Assembly (NCBI RefSeq): GCF_029223285.1 | Contig: NZ_JARHUJ010000011.1 | Coordinates: forward strand, 248,001 to 312,000 | Length of the DNA: 64,000 bases | Source of the DNA: Paraflavitalea sp. CAU 1676 | GTDB taxonomy: Bacteria > Bacteroidota > Bacteroidia > Chitinophagales > Chitinophagaceae | Direction: 5' to 3' | Part shown: positions 51,471 to 60,792 of the stretch, one piece after another | How positions within the stretch are numbered: position 1 is the first letter of the stretch | Layout: each line of letters begins with the position of its first letter | The notes under the pieces: generated by a model | Told to the model about the DNA's origin: nothing | Database searches by the model: none | What the model saw: only the letters and a program-made list of their open reading frames with translations | Made by a program: the position numbers and the translations under genes

Positions 51471-53837
51471 ATGAAACACCTTTACCTGCTTCTGATGGCA
51501 TGCCTGTGCTATGTCATTCCCACAAATGCTCAAACGAAATATTGGATTGGTCCTTCCAACGGAAACTGGAACAACGCCAATAACTGGTCAAACACCTCTG
51601 GCGGCGCTGCTGGTGTTGACGTACCCAATGGCGCCAGCTACGATGTAGTGCTCGATCAGAATGCGCTCATCCTCGTTGACCTCACTGTTATTACACTCAA
51701 CAGCTTAACCGTAACCAGTAATGCCAAGGCTCGCCTCTATACCCCTGCCACCGGCACCACGATGACGCTTAACAGCAGTAGCATAGCAGCGCCAGCCCTG
51801 AAGATCGATGTCGGCAGCACACTGGAAGACAGCGCCTCTACTGCGAATACTACTTTCTCTACAACTTTTGCCAATAATGCGCAGGCGTTGGTAGATGGAA
51901 CCTGGAGCTTCTTCGGTGTAACAGGTGCTCCGTTTGCTGGAACTGCTGTTGGGCAAATGCCTGGTACCGGCTTTTCCAATTTGCTCACTGTAAATGGCAC
52001 CATCAAACTAGCCAACGACTTTAGCGGTTTTCTCTGCAGCGTACCTGCTTACCTCAAGTTTGAAAGCGGCTCCCGTTTCTGGGTCGCCCGCAACGCCGGC
52101 AATATTCCTGTTGCTACCTGGGATGCAGATGCCGCCATTTCGATCACAGGCATCACTACCGCTGCCCCAAGCTTCAGCGCCCCGGTACCTTCCAATATCG
52201 GGCACCTTTCCGTTAACTGTCCTGGCATGACCAGCTCCGTAGCACTTGCGTTGCCCCCTGGCCTCACCATTAATGGTAACCTCGAGATATTAGGCACCAA
52301 TAACCAGAACTTATCATTGAGCGCCACCACAGTACCGGCCGTCAACTATACCGTAATGGGATATATGGAAGTAGGTGCCGGGTCTTATGTAACCCTGGGG
52401 GGCTCCAACCTCACCAGAAGTTATACCTGGGATCTGCGCGGTAATTTCCTGCAAACCGGCGGCACCTTAAACCTCATGAATAATATTGGTACCGTCACCA
52501 ACCCGGTTACCTTTAAGATAAGGGGCGACGTTACACAGATCAGTGGCATATTCGATTGCCTTAACCCCACTGTTAGTACCAGTGCCGAGCTGTTCGTGAT
52601 AGAATTAAATGGTACCACCAACCAAAATATCGGATTCTTTTCCTCGCCGCTCGACAACCCCGCAACACAGGTGGTTTTGCGCATGAACAACAGCGCAGGC
52701 GCCACACTGCAAAGCATCTTGCAGGTAGGTAAGCTAAGCTGGAATTCTGCCGCAAAAGGAGTTATCACAACAAGTGCTTCGAACTTCCTGTTTGTACGTA
52801 ACAGCAACGCAACCGACCCATTGGTATTCAATTCGCCTTCCAACAGCGGCTATGTAGACGGCCCGTTAAGGAGAGCTGCTGCCTCCAATACCCAATACCT
52901 CTCTTTGCCAGTAGGCAAGGGTGGCGTACTTCGCGCCTGTGAGGTGAAGCCTGCTGCTACAACCTTCTCTGTGTACGAAGCCGAATACTTCAACAGCGGA
53001 TATGCTACAACCACTGTCACAAGTCCTTTAACGGCGATATCGAACCAGGAATACTGGAACATTTCTAAAATAGCTGGTAGTGATGCAGTAATAAGGCTCT
53101 CCCTGGCAACTGCCGTACCTGGCGCCGGCGCTACCGATACGTTGGTAGTAGCGCATTTCAATGGCACCTCCTGGACAGATGCCAGAGGAACCAAACTGTT
53201 CCCCGGCAACTCTACCACAGGCAGCATTGAGACTACAACAATGACAAGCTTTAGCCCTTTTACATTTGCTTATACCCTCAATAGTGCATTGCCTATTTAC
53301 CTGTTGAACTTTACAGCCAGGAAAGATGGCAGTACCGCTAAAATCAACTGGACGATCACCGACAACAGCACGCCTCAGCAGTTTGAAGTTTTGCGTTCTA
53401 CCAACGGCAGCAATTTTACGGCTATCGGCACTGTCAATGGCGAAGAGAATAAACTCTCTTATTCATTCACCGATGCAGCATTGCCTGCAGGTACCGTTTA
53501 CTACAGACTGCGTATGATAGATATCGACGGCTCTGCAGAGCTTACCAAGATCGTAGTGGTAATGAATGGTTCCAGAGGAGTGGTTATCTCTTCTATGATG
53601 CCTACCATCGTTACGAACAGGGCACGCCTTCAGATCGGTTCTTCCGAGAAGACCAATGTCCAGTTTGTGGTAACCGACATCCAGGGCCGCACGGCTTATC
53701 GCCAGGTAAATGGTATTACTGCCGGTAATCAGGAAATATGGCTCAACCTGGCAACGTTGCCTGCCGGCACATACCAGGTTACTGGCTACCTGCAAAACGG
53801 AGAAAGGACCAGCACCATCCGCTTCATCAAGCAGTAG
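51471..53837 (+). CDS. Large secreted protein with C-terminal type IX sorting domain, copy 1
   Basis: A 788-residue exported protein: signal peptide MKHLYLLLMACLCYVIPTNAQ, then a motif TKYWIGPSNGNWNNANNWSN that is typical of surface beta-solenoid proteins of Bacteroidota, then a long stretch of repeated beta strands with many small and polar residues. Near residue 600 it shows LPIYLLNFTARKDGSTAKINW (fibronectin-III-like domain) and the last 85 residues are a type IX, type A sorting domain (TNVQFVVTDIQGRTAYRQ ... LPAGTYQVTGYLQNGE). It would be exported and cleaved by the PorU/PorV machinery also encoded here. Binding target unknown. Confidence 0.85.
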   Translation: MKHLYLLLMACLCYVIPTNAQTKYWIGPSNGNWNNANNWSNTSGGAAGVDVPNGASYDVVLDQNALILVDLTVITLNSLTVTSNAKARLYTPATGTTMTLNSSSIAAPALKIDVGSTLEDSASTANTTFSTTFANNAQALVDGTWSFFGVTGAPFAGTAVGQMPGTGFSNLLTVNGTIKLANDFSGFLCSVPAYLKFESGSRFWVARNAGNIPVATWDADAAISITGITTAAPSFSAPVPSNIGHLSVNCPGMTSSVALALPPGLTINGNLEILGTNNQNLSLSATTVPAVNYTVMGYMEVGAGSYVTLGGSNLTRSYTWDLRGNFLQTGGTLNLMNNIGTVTNPVTFKIRGDVTQISGIFDCLNPTVSTSAELFVIELNGTTNQNIGFFSSPLDNPATQVVLRMNNSAGATLQSILQVGKLSWNSAAKGVITTSASNFLFVRNSNATDPLVFNSPSNSGYVDGPLRRAAASNTQYLSLPVGKGGVLRACEVKPAATTFSVYEAEYFNSGYATTTVTSPLTAISNQEYWNISKIAGSDAVIRLSLATAVPGAGATDTLVVAHFNGTSWTDARGTKLFPGNSTTGSIETTTMTSFSPFTFAYTLNSALPIYLLNFTARKDGSTAKINWTITDNSTPQQFEVLRSTNGSNFTAIGTVNGEENKLSYSFTDAALPAGTVYYRLRMIDIDGSAELTKIVVVMNGSRGVVISSMMPTIVTNRARLQIGSSEKTNVQFVVTDIQGRTAYRQVNGITAGNQEIWLNLATLPAGTYQVTGYLQNGERTSTIRFIKQ

Positions 53838-53862
53838 TAAATACTACCATCAAAATATCTGC

Positions 53863-53895
53863 ATCCTCCTGCGCAATCGCAGGAGGATTTTTTTT
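53863..53895 (+). terminator. Terminator between the two cargo genes
   Basis: Perfect eleven-base arms ATCCTCCTGCG / CGCAGGAGGAT with loop CAAT and eight Ts, so the two paralogues are separate transcripts or partly read through. Confidence 0.88.
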
Positions 53896-53934
53896 CGTAG
53901 TTACCGCAGGCTGTATGACAGCCTGCCATATACT

Positions 53935-55767
53935 ATGAAAAAGTCCATTACACTACTCATTTTCCTTTCCGTTGCCCACTTAAATAGCATTGGTCAGATT
54001 CGTTGGATTGGTACTGCCGGTGACAAACAGTGGAATACTGCCGCCAATTGGCAAGGCAACATGGTACCCACACCGGGCGATGATGTACTACTCGACAACT
54101 CGCTGTTTGCTGGCAACTATTCCATCAATTTACCCATAGGAAATATAACGGTCCATATTCGATCGTTGACGATTCAGCCTTCGGCGGCACACACCATTGA
54201 ACTGGTGTTACCATTCGGGAATACCGCCCTCCCTGCATTGCAGCTCAGCAACACGGCCACCTGCCTCGCCATCCATGCAGGCGGCATTTTCAGGAATAAT
54301 TCAGGAGCATCATCGGGCATATCCATACAGGTTGCGGGTGTAATGTGGATCGGCAACGGCGGCCGATATATTCACAATACTCCTATCGCACATGTCAATT
54401 TGGTAGCAGCGCTATCAACTGTACCAGGCACCGAGCTGGGCATCTTTGAATTTGATATCAAGGGGGGAAGCCCCTTGCTCTCGGTTTCTGGCAGAACCTA
54501 TGGAACGCTGGCATTCTCAGCGGTAGCCAATGGAAGTAGCAAGACGTATAATATCAATGGCCTCAATCGTGCTACTATACGCGGCGACCTGATCATCGGT
54601 AACCAGGTGAACCTGAACCTCGCGCTGGATGACACTATATTCATAGCAGGCAACCTGGTGCAACAAGGCGGGATGTTAAACCTGGGGAGCGCACCTTACA
54701 ATACCGTTATTCGCATAGCGAAAGCCCTTGAACAAACCAGCGGTATCATCACAGAAAAGGACAATGGCTTTCCTGTTCTTGAATTCTGCGGAAGCAGTGT
54801 ACAAAATATATCGGTAGCAGCAGGCGGCATTGCTAATGACATAACCCTCAAGATCAATAACCCTGCAGGAGCAACCTTACAAACACCGGTCTCCCTACCC
54901 TACAAACTCCAATTGCAAAACGGGCGCCTCGTTACCACTCCATCGAAACTGTTAACACTGCAACCTGCCTGCACCGTTCATGCTGATTCGCTGACAACCG
55001 GTACTTTTATCGATGGCCCACTGAAGAAGGAGGGACTATCAGCAACCGGCCAATTTATGTTTCCCGTGGGTAAAGGCAACGCTCAGCGCTGGCTTTCGCT
55101 GGTAAATGTAACCGGCACCTTTACCGTAGAGTTCCATCGCAGCAATCCTGCATCGAAGAGCAGCGTCATACCCGCTTCTATTCACCATATCTCAAGAATC
55201 GAGCACTGGAGTATTCTGGCCGATGCCTTGAGCAGTCCGCAAGCACAGGTGAAGTTATCTTTCAATGATCCCAACAGCGGGGGTGTTACAGATATGATGG
55301 CATTAAGAGTAGCCCAATTGTCCCCCACAGGCTGGGTGGATATGGGCAATTGGGAACGACAGGGTACACCGGGGTCCAATGGATTCGTCATGAGTGAGCC
55401 CGTTGCGACATTCGCCCCCGGCCAGCAATATTTTACGCTGGCCAGTACCAGTGCTACCCTCAATCCATTGTTACTAGGGCCCCGGGGGCAATTGCATCAT
55501 GCCGAAGGCAGCCGTCTCTCTGCAACGCTGAGGCCTTCCGTTACCAGCGGTTTTACACAACTGATCATCACTTCACCCAGGAGAATGACCATTCATTGCA
55601 AGCTGGTTAATGCAGCAGGGCGTGTTTGCGAGATGAGGTCCATCCAGCTTCAACAAGGACATACCAGCATAGCGATCGATGTATCGAAATATCCCAGAGG
55701 CATATATACGATGTCAATCACTACCCTACTGGCCAGGATAGAACCGATAAGGTTGGTCAGGCTGTGA
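53935..55767 (+). CDS. Large secreted protein with C-terminal type IX sorting domain, copy 2
   Basis: A 610-residue paralogue from the ATG at 53935 (MKKSITLLIFLSVAHLNSIGQ); the frame begins earlier inside the previous gene and is not coding there. It has the same opening (IRWIGTAGDKQWNTAANWQGNMVPTPGDDVLLDN), similar repeated beta strands and shared phrases such as NNPAGATLQTPV and DGPLKKEG ... MFPVGKGN, but lacks the fibronectin-like domain. The end (IHCKLVNAAGRVCEMRSI ... YPRGIYTMSI) is a sorting domain of the same type. The shorter size suggests loss of the middle domain after duplication. Confidence 0.82.
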   Translation: MKKSITLLIFLSVAHLNSIGQIRWIGTAGDKQWNTAANWQGNMVPTPGDDVLLDNSLFAGNYSINLPIGNITVHIRSLTIQPSAAHTIELVLPFGNTALPALQLSNTATCLAIHAGGIFRNNSGASSGISIQVAGVMWIGNGGRYIHNTPIAHVNLVAALSTVPGTELGIFEFDIKGGSPLLSVSGRTYGTLAFSAVANGSSKTYNINGLNRATIRGDLIIGNQVNLNLALDDTIFIAGNLVQQGGMLNLGSAPYNTVIRIAKALEQTSGIITEKDNGFPVLEFCGSSVQNISVAAGGIANDITLKINNPAGATLQTPVSLPYKLQLQNGRLVTTPSKLLTLQPACTVHADSLTTGTFIDGPLKKEGLSATGQFMFPVGKGNAQRWLSLVNVTGTFTVEFHRSNPASKSSVIPASIHHISRIEHWSILADALSSPQAQVKLSFNDPNSGGVTDMMALRVAQLSPTGWVDMGNWERQGTPGSNGFVMSEPVATFAPGQQYFTLASTSATLNPLLLGPRGQLHHAEGSRLSATLRPSVTSGFTQLIITSPRRMTIHCKLVNAAGRVCEMRSIQLQQGHTSIAIDVSKYPRGIYTMSITTLLARIEPIRLVRL

Positions 55768-55805
55768 TAGACAACCGGTGTGCGGTAGCGTGGGTTTACT
55801 ACAAT

Positions 55806-55839
55806 AAAACAGGCCCGCCATCGCTGGCGGGCCTGTTTT
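55806..55839. terminator. Bidirectional terminator
   Basis: Perfect fifteen-base arms AAAACAGGCCCGCCA / TGGCGGGCCTGTTTT with loop TCGC between the convergent cargo gene and accC. Confidence 0.92.
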
Positions 55840-55857
55840 ACTATTATGCTGCTGGTG

Positions 55858-57195
55858 TTAAACCAACTTGAATGTCTCGAGGAATTTGGTATTGAAGTTA
55901 CCCTTGATGAAGTCTTCATTCTTCATCAGTTGCTGATGGAAAGGAATGGTCGTCTTCACGCCTTCAATTACATACTCGTTCAACGCGCGGCTCATGGTAT
56001 TGATGGCTTCTTCCCTGGTACGTGCAACAGCAATGATCTTGGCGATCATGGAGTCGTAGTAAGGAGGGATTACATAGCCGGCATATACATGCGAGTCGAT
56101 ACGGATGCCATGACCGCCGGGCTGGTTAAGCACGGTGATCTTACCGGGGCTGGGCCTGAAGTCGTTGTAAGGATCTTCCGCATTGATACGGCATTCGATA
56201 GCGTGCATTTGCGGTTCATAGTTGAGGCCGCTGATGGCTTCGCCGGAAGCGATCTTGATCTGTTCTTTGATCAGATCGAAGTTGGTCACTTCTTCGGTTA
56301 CGCAATGTTCTACCTGGATACGCGTATTCATTTCCATGAAGTAGAAATTACGGTGCTTATCAACGAGGAACTCAATGGTACCAACGCTTTCATATCCGAT
56401 GGCAGAAGCCGCTTTGATGGCAGCATCGCCCATACGCTGACGCAGTTCGGGTGTCATGAAAGGAGAAGGAGATTCCTCTACCAGCTTTTGGTGACGGCGC
56501 TGGATAGAGCAGTCTCTTTCGCTGAGGTGGCATACTTTACCGTAGCGGTCGCCGGCTACCTGGATCTCGATATGACGGGGCTCTTCCACGAATTTCTCCA
56601 TGTAGATACCATCATTCTTGAAAGACGCACCTGCTTCTACTTTAGCCGTAGTGTAGGCACGCTCGATCTCTTCTTCATTCCATACTACCCGCATCCCCTT
56701 ACCACCACCACCGGCAGTCGCTTTCAGGATAACGGGATAGCCGATCTCTTTTGCCAGGCTTTTTGCCTCATCGAGGTTTTCCAGCAAACCCTTACCACCG
56801 GGCACCACGGGTACACCGGCTTTGATCATCGTATCCTTGGCGGTGATCTTGTCGCCCATCGAACGGATCTGATCGGGTGTGGGTCCGATGAACTTGATAT
56901 TGTGCTCGCCACATATTTCGGCAAACCGGGCGTTTTCTGCCAGGAAACCATAACCCGGATGGATACCATCCGCATTGGTGATCTCGGCAGCTGCCATGAT
57001 ATGGGGAATGTTAAGATAGGAATCGGTACTGGCTGCACGGCCTATACACACAGCCTCGTCGGCAAACTTCACGTGCAGACTATCTTTATCAGCCGTAGAA
57101 TATACCGCTACAGTTTTAATACCCATCTCACGACAGGTACGTATTACCCGTAAGGCAATCTCTCCACGATTGGCTATTAAAATCTTTTTGAACAT
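55858..57195 (-). CDS. accC: Biotin carboxylase subunit of acetyl-CoA carboxylase
   Basis: AccC, 445 residues, carboxylates the biotin of AccB with ATP and bicarbonate, the first half-reaction of fatty acid synthesis. N-terminus [23 protein letters not shown]-grasp loop [14 protein letters not shown], metal/catalytic region VEFLV-type [26 protein letters not shown], and MNTRIQVEH are all intact. It is in the accB-accC operon: accB ends 103 bases upstream. Distinguished from pyruvate or propionyl carboxylase alpha chains by its short length without biotin domain. Confidence 0.95.
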   Translation of the reverse strand: MFKKILIANRGEIALRVIRTCREMGIKTVAVYSTADKDSLHVKFADEAVCIGRAASTDSYLNIPHIMAAAEITNADGIHPGYGFLAENARFAEICGEHNIKFIGPTPDQIRSMGDKITAKDTMIKAGVPVVPGGKGLLENLDEAKSLAKEIGYPVILKATAGGGGKGMRVVWNEEEIERAYTTAKVEAGASFKNDGIYMEKFVEEPRHIEIQVAGDRYGKVCHLSERDCSIQRRHQKLVEESPSPFMTPELRQRMGDAAIKAASAIGYESVGTIEFLVDKHRNFYFMEMNTRIQVEHCVTEEVTNFDLIKEQIKIASGEAISGLNYEPQMHAIECRINAEDPYNDFRPSPGKITVLNQPGGHGIRIDSHVYAGYVIPPYYDSMIAKIIAVARTREEAINTMSRALNEYVIEGVKTTIPFHQQLMKNEDFIKGNFNTKFLETFKLV

Positions 57196-57298
57196 TCTTT
57201 TGGGTTGAGAATTTGAGGATCTGAAGATCTGAAAATGGCCTTACCGGTGAATCGACAGGGGTGTCATTCGCTCAACAGCACATTTCCAAATGTTCAAA

Positions 57299-57787
57299 TT
57301 AATTAGGTTCTACCAGGAACAGCGGTTGGTCATATTCCACAGGCGAAGCGTCTTCAACCAGTACTTTCACGATGCGGCCTTTTACTTCGCTTTCAATTTC
57401 ATTGAAGAGTTTCATTGCCTCGATGATGCATACCACTTTACCAGGCAACACTTCGTCGCCGGGTTCCACAAATACCGGTTTGCCGGGTGATGGACTGCGG
57501 TAAAAAGTACCGATCATGGGGCTCTTGATGGTGATCAGATTGTCAGCAGCGGCTTCTGCTGCTTTGGGCTTATCCCCGGAAGTTTGTGCTGCGGGCGCTG
57601 CGAGAGCCTGGGGTTGAGCAACCGCCGGGAAAGCCACAGGCGCATGTACGGGAGCAGCAATTACGTGTTGAGCAGGTTCTTCTTTTTGCTTGATGGTTAA
57701 CTTGAATCCCTTTTCTTCTATGGTCACTTCACCGATGTTGGACTTGTTGATCATTTTGATCAACTCCTGAATTTGTTTAAAATCCAT
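57299..57787 (-). CDS. accB: Biotin carboxyl carrier protein of acetyl-CoA carboxylase
   Basis: AccB, 162 residues: an N-terminal region that binds AccC (MDFKQIQELIKMINKSNIGEVTIEE), an Ala/Pro-rich flexible linker (about residues 40-80) and the biotinyl domain with the acceptor lysine in IIEAMKLFNEIES (Lys126) and the thumb-like MIGTFYRSPSPGKPVFVEPGD. Length matches the family. It is the first gene of accBC; efp lies 188 bases upstream on the same strand, a frequent neighbour arrangement. Confidence 0.96.
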   Translation of the reverse strand: MDFKQIQELIKMINKSNIGEVTIEEKGFKLTIKQKEEPAQHVIAAPVHAPVAFPAVAQPQALAAPAAQTSGDKPKAAEAAADNLITIKSPMIGTFYRSPSPGKPVFVEPGDEVLPGKVVCIIEAMKLFNEIESEVKGRIVKVLVEDASPVEYDQPLFLVEPN

Positions 57788-57975
57788 CTGTTTAATTGTT
57801 TATGTTGACGGTTAGTTCGGGCAAAACAGGCGGCTAAGATAAGGATTACACTCTAAATATACCCAAAACCCCTTTTATAAAGCTAATATCCAATGGAATA
57901 AAAAAATGGACAACAGAAAGGCTCCATTATCCATTCCAGTATTTTTTTATAAAATGCGAACAGCGATCATACACC

Positions 57976-58542
57976 TTATTCTTTCACGCGCTCTACATAC
58001 TCACCATTCTTGGTGTTGACACGGATCAGTTCACCTTCATTCACGAACAGGGGTACGTTTACGGTAGCACCGGTTTCAACAGTAGCTGGTTTTAAGGTAC
58101 GGGTAGCCGTATCACCTTTTACACCAGGCTCCGAATAAGTTACTTTCAACACGATCTTATCGGGCAGTTCCACACTCATGGGCTGCTCGGTCTCGGTATT
58201 GATCAGCATGGACACTTCCTGACCATCTTTCAAAAATTGCGGAGCATCGATCAATTCTGCCCCCAGTGCAATTTGCTCAAAGGTTTCGTTATCCATGAAG
58301 TTGTAACCACTGTCGTCTTTGTACAGGAACTGGTAATCTTTCCTTTCTACACGAACCGGGTGAATGTTATCGCCTGAGTTCCAGGTTTTTTCAATACTTC
58401 GTTTATTGTCAACGCCTTTTAACTTAGCCCACACCTTAGCGGCGGCACGGGCAGTTTTGTTTTCCCCGAAATCAACGATGGAGTATAAGCTGCCATCGAG
58501 CTTGATGATCATACCGCGGCTGATATCTGCAGTAGTTGCCAT
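57976..58542 (-). CDS. efp: Elongation factor P with an Arg32-type modification loop
   Basis: EF-P, 188 residues, three beta-barrel domains; it rescues ribosomes stalled at polyproline. Domain II/III signatures NFMDNETFEQI, EPGVKGDTATRTLKPATVETGA and VPLFVNEGELIRVNTKNGEYVERVKE are intact. In the domain I loop, where most EF-Ps have PGKG with a modified Lys34, this protein reads ENKTARAAAKVWAKLKG. An ungapped count from the conserved Gly17 puts Arg32 at the tip, like the NKSGRNAAVVKMKLK loop I recall for Pseudomonas EF-P, whose Arg32 is rhamnosylated by EarP. No modification gene is adjacent. It has a full promoter. Confidence 0.95.
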   Translation of the reverse strand: MATTADISRGMIIKLDGSLYSIVDFGENKTARAAAKVWAKLKGVDNKRSIEKTWNSGDNIHPVRVERKDYQFLYKDDSGYNFMDNETFEQIALGAELIDAPQFLKDGQEVSMLINTETEQPMSVELPDKIVLKVTYSEPGVKGDTATRTLKPATVETGATVNVPLFVNEGELIRVNTKNGEYVERVKE

Positions 58543-58618
58543 AAAGTAGCTGAAATTTTTTTATTACAAATGTTACCACCTCCGCTCCTGTGGCGCTAAA
58601 CCCGGGCAGCAGGGGCAG

Positions 58619-58648
58619 CAAAACTACGGCAAAATTGTCACCGCACAA
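58619..58648 (-). promoter_or_regulatory. Promoter of efp
   Basis: Minus strand TTG (58648-58646), 19-base spacer, TAGTTTTG (58626-58619); leader about 70 bases. Confidence 0.7.
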
Positions 58649-58799
58649 AAGGTTAGTAAAAGTTCAAAATCAGCTCAAAGCAGGGATTGGCGGTGCCGGG
58701 GAATTCCCTGAGCGGGCCCTTTACCGGAATGCCTACAGTAGAAGTTTGATCAATTGGCTGATCAGGAAGCAGAAACACCCAACCGGCTTACAGCGACGC

Positions 58800-60764
58800 T
58801 CAATGATTGGCCGCCAAAAACGCGGAAAGACCGCTTGGAGAGGGTAGGAATTTCGCTGTAAAGGTCTTTTTCTCCAAAACCTCGGGGGCGCTCAGAAAAT
58901 TCTTTCTCCGGGAAATCGTCATTTCTACTGGCCCTGGGTTGATTGGCTTTATAAGTGCTACTGCTCCTTTCACCGATACAGCGCCCTGGCTGACAGTTAC
59001 CCAAAGCTCGTTGTCGGGAATGCCCTTTATGTTAATGGGGAGTTGATTCTCAACGCCAATAAAAAGTATATTATTTTTTAATGCTGCTTCCTGCAGCTGT
59101 TTTGTTTCTTCTTCCGTAAACATGGCCCCCCTCACAGGCGCTGGGGCGGCAGTGATGAGTTCACCGGCCGCTTTAGTAGTAATCCGGATCACCCCTTTTT
59201 GCCCCTTCGGACCGTAAATGGCTTCAGCACCCGGACCTTTGATCACGTCAATCGATTTGATCGCCTCCGGTTTCAGATCCAGGGTGCGGTACTCAACAGT
59301 GTCATAGACTTTACCGTCCACGACGATAATTCCTTCAAAATTGCTGAGGCCTTCATTTCTTTCCACTCCCCTGATCCTGATCACGGGCCTGCCAGTGTCT
59401 GCAACTTTTGATTCCTGCACTGGTCGCAGGATGATAGCTCTTTTGGGTAAAGAGGAATCTTTTACCTTTTTGCTGGTCACCAGAATTACCCCATATCGTG
59501 CCCTTTCGCCGTACAAAGCAACAGCCGCCTGGTCCTTTAATATTGAAACACTCTCAATATCATTGGGGTCCATGGTATGGAGGACGCTGCCTTCTTCTCT
59601 AAATACAACACCGTCTACGATGACCATTGGATCCCTGCCTTTCATAGACCGGTGAGGATCGGCTGGGCCCTCGAGGCTGGCATCGATAACATACCTGGTC
59701 GAATCGAAACGGGGAACCCTGAGGAGGAGCCTCGATGAATCGATCCGCTGCAGCTTGATACCGATTACAGCAGGCACCGTATCGGCAGTTGGAGATTCAA
59801 TCATTTTCTCTACGGCCGGATACAGGGCAACATTGGCACCCAGCGGCAGTGGCGCCTCATCCAACAGGCCGGGCTCTATTGCAGTTGAAAGATCATTCGT
59901 CACAGCCGCATTCCTAAAAGCCAGCAAGAGCACTGTAACCAGGGGCAGTATGAACAGGAATTTTATCAAATGTACTTTTGCACTACGCATTTTGTTCATC
60001 ATGGCTATCCTCTTTTTAAGCGATGAGAAATTAAATTGACTGGCGATCGCAAATGCAGGAACACCTACTACTTTCAATAACAGGTACTGATATTGCCGGC
60101 GATCGAGCCCTGCCTGCAGGACATGATGGTCGGCAATAAACTCCAGGTTCTGCCGGATGGCATGGCGGATGAGCCAGGCAAAGGGATTATACCAATTAAG
60201 AAGGCATAATATTTCACACCACAGCATATCGGCGGTATGGCGTTGCTTTACATGAATGAACTCATGCCGGATGATCTCTTTTAACTCCACTTCACTATGT
60301 TGCTTTTGATTGATGAAGATGGAGCGACCGAAAGAGAATGGTATGATCGCTTTGTTGACCTGGTAGATCTTTACTGTGTTGTCGGAAATGAGTTCGGACG
60401 ACCGCTGAATTTTCTTCAGCGAAAGGTATTGTACCAGCAACCTGATCAACATGATCAACATTCCTGCAATAAAGAAGTATAATAACAGCATCCACCCATC
60501 CGGCGCGGATGACTGGCTAGCCGCGGTTCCATAATTGCCTACTACCGGGATAAGCTGCACCACCGGATACTTTACCCAGGCCTCCTGCTCCAGTAATGGA
60601 TTAATATTGACAAAAGGAATGAAGAAGGAAATCAGGGAATAGCCCAGTAGGTACCATCGGTTCCAGTTGTGAAAAGTAAGCCGCCGCAACACCAATGCAT
60701 AGAATAGATAAACGACGGCGAGACTGATCGACAACTTTAGCAAATACTGGGCTATATACGGCAT
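58800..60764 (-). CDS. M56/BlaR1-type membrane metallopeptidase with TonB-plug-like repeats and GldM-like C-terminus
   Basis: A 654-residue chimera. Residues 1-290 are the BlaR1/MecR1 M56 sensor: four membrane helices, zinc motif HEFIH (167-171) and third ligand Glu208 in NLEFIADHHVL. Outside the membrane, residues about 378-432 (MVIVDGVVFREEG, MDPNDIESVSILKDQAAVALYGERARYGVILVTSKK) and 478-531 (IIVVDGKVYDTVE, AIKSIDVIKGPGAEAIYGPKGQKGVIRITTK) are each like the plug of SusC/RagA-type receptors. Residues 566-642 (FIGVENQLPINIKGIPDNEL ... TAKFLPSP) recall the last domains of GldM. Bacteroidota M56 proteins with a plug are known, but this combination is odd. It ends the blaI-blaR1-blaR1 operon. 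Confidence 0.85.
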   Translation of the reverse strand: MPYIAQYLLKLSISLAVVYLFYALVLRRLTFHNWNRWYLLGYSLISFFIPFVNINPLLEQEAWVKYPVVQLIPVVGNYGTAASQSSAPDGWMLLLYFFIAGMLIMLIRLLVQYLSLKKIQRSSELISDNTVKIYQVNKAIIPFSFGRSIFINQKQHSEVELKEIIRHEFIHVKQRHTADMLWCEILCLLNWYNPFAWLIRHAIRQNLEFIADHHVLQAGLDRRQYQYLLLKVVGVPAFAIASQFNFSSLKKRIAMMNKMRSAKVHLIKFLFILPLVTVLLLAFRNAAVTNDLSTAIEPGLLDEAPLPLGANVALYPAVEKMIESPTADTVPAVIGIKLQRIDSSRLLLRVPRFDSTRYVIDASLEGPADPHRSMKGRDPMVIVDGVVFREEGSVLHTMDPNDIESVSILKDQAAVALYGERARYGVILVTSKKVKDSSLPKRAIILRPVQESKVADTGRPVIRIRGVERNEGLSNFEGIIVVDGKVYDTVEYRTLDLKPEAIKSIDVIKGPGAEAIYGPKGQKGVIRITTKAAGELITAAPAPVRGAMFTEEETKQLQEAALKNNILFIGVENQLPINIKGIPDNELWVTVSQGAVSVKGAVALIKPINPGPVEMTISRRKNFLSAPEVLEKKTFTAKFLPSPSGLSAFLAANH

Positions 60765-60792
60765 AACAAGGTGCTTAAATGATATACGAATA

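Noticed and set aside
55846-57153. Long plus-strand frame of 435 codons
   Set aside because: It is the exact antisense of accC, an intact and highly conserved gene; the antisense translation is rich in His and Leu without any motif.
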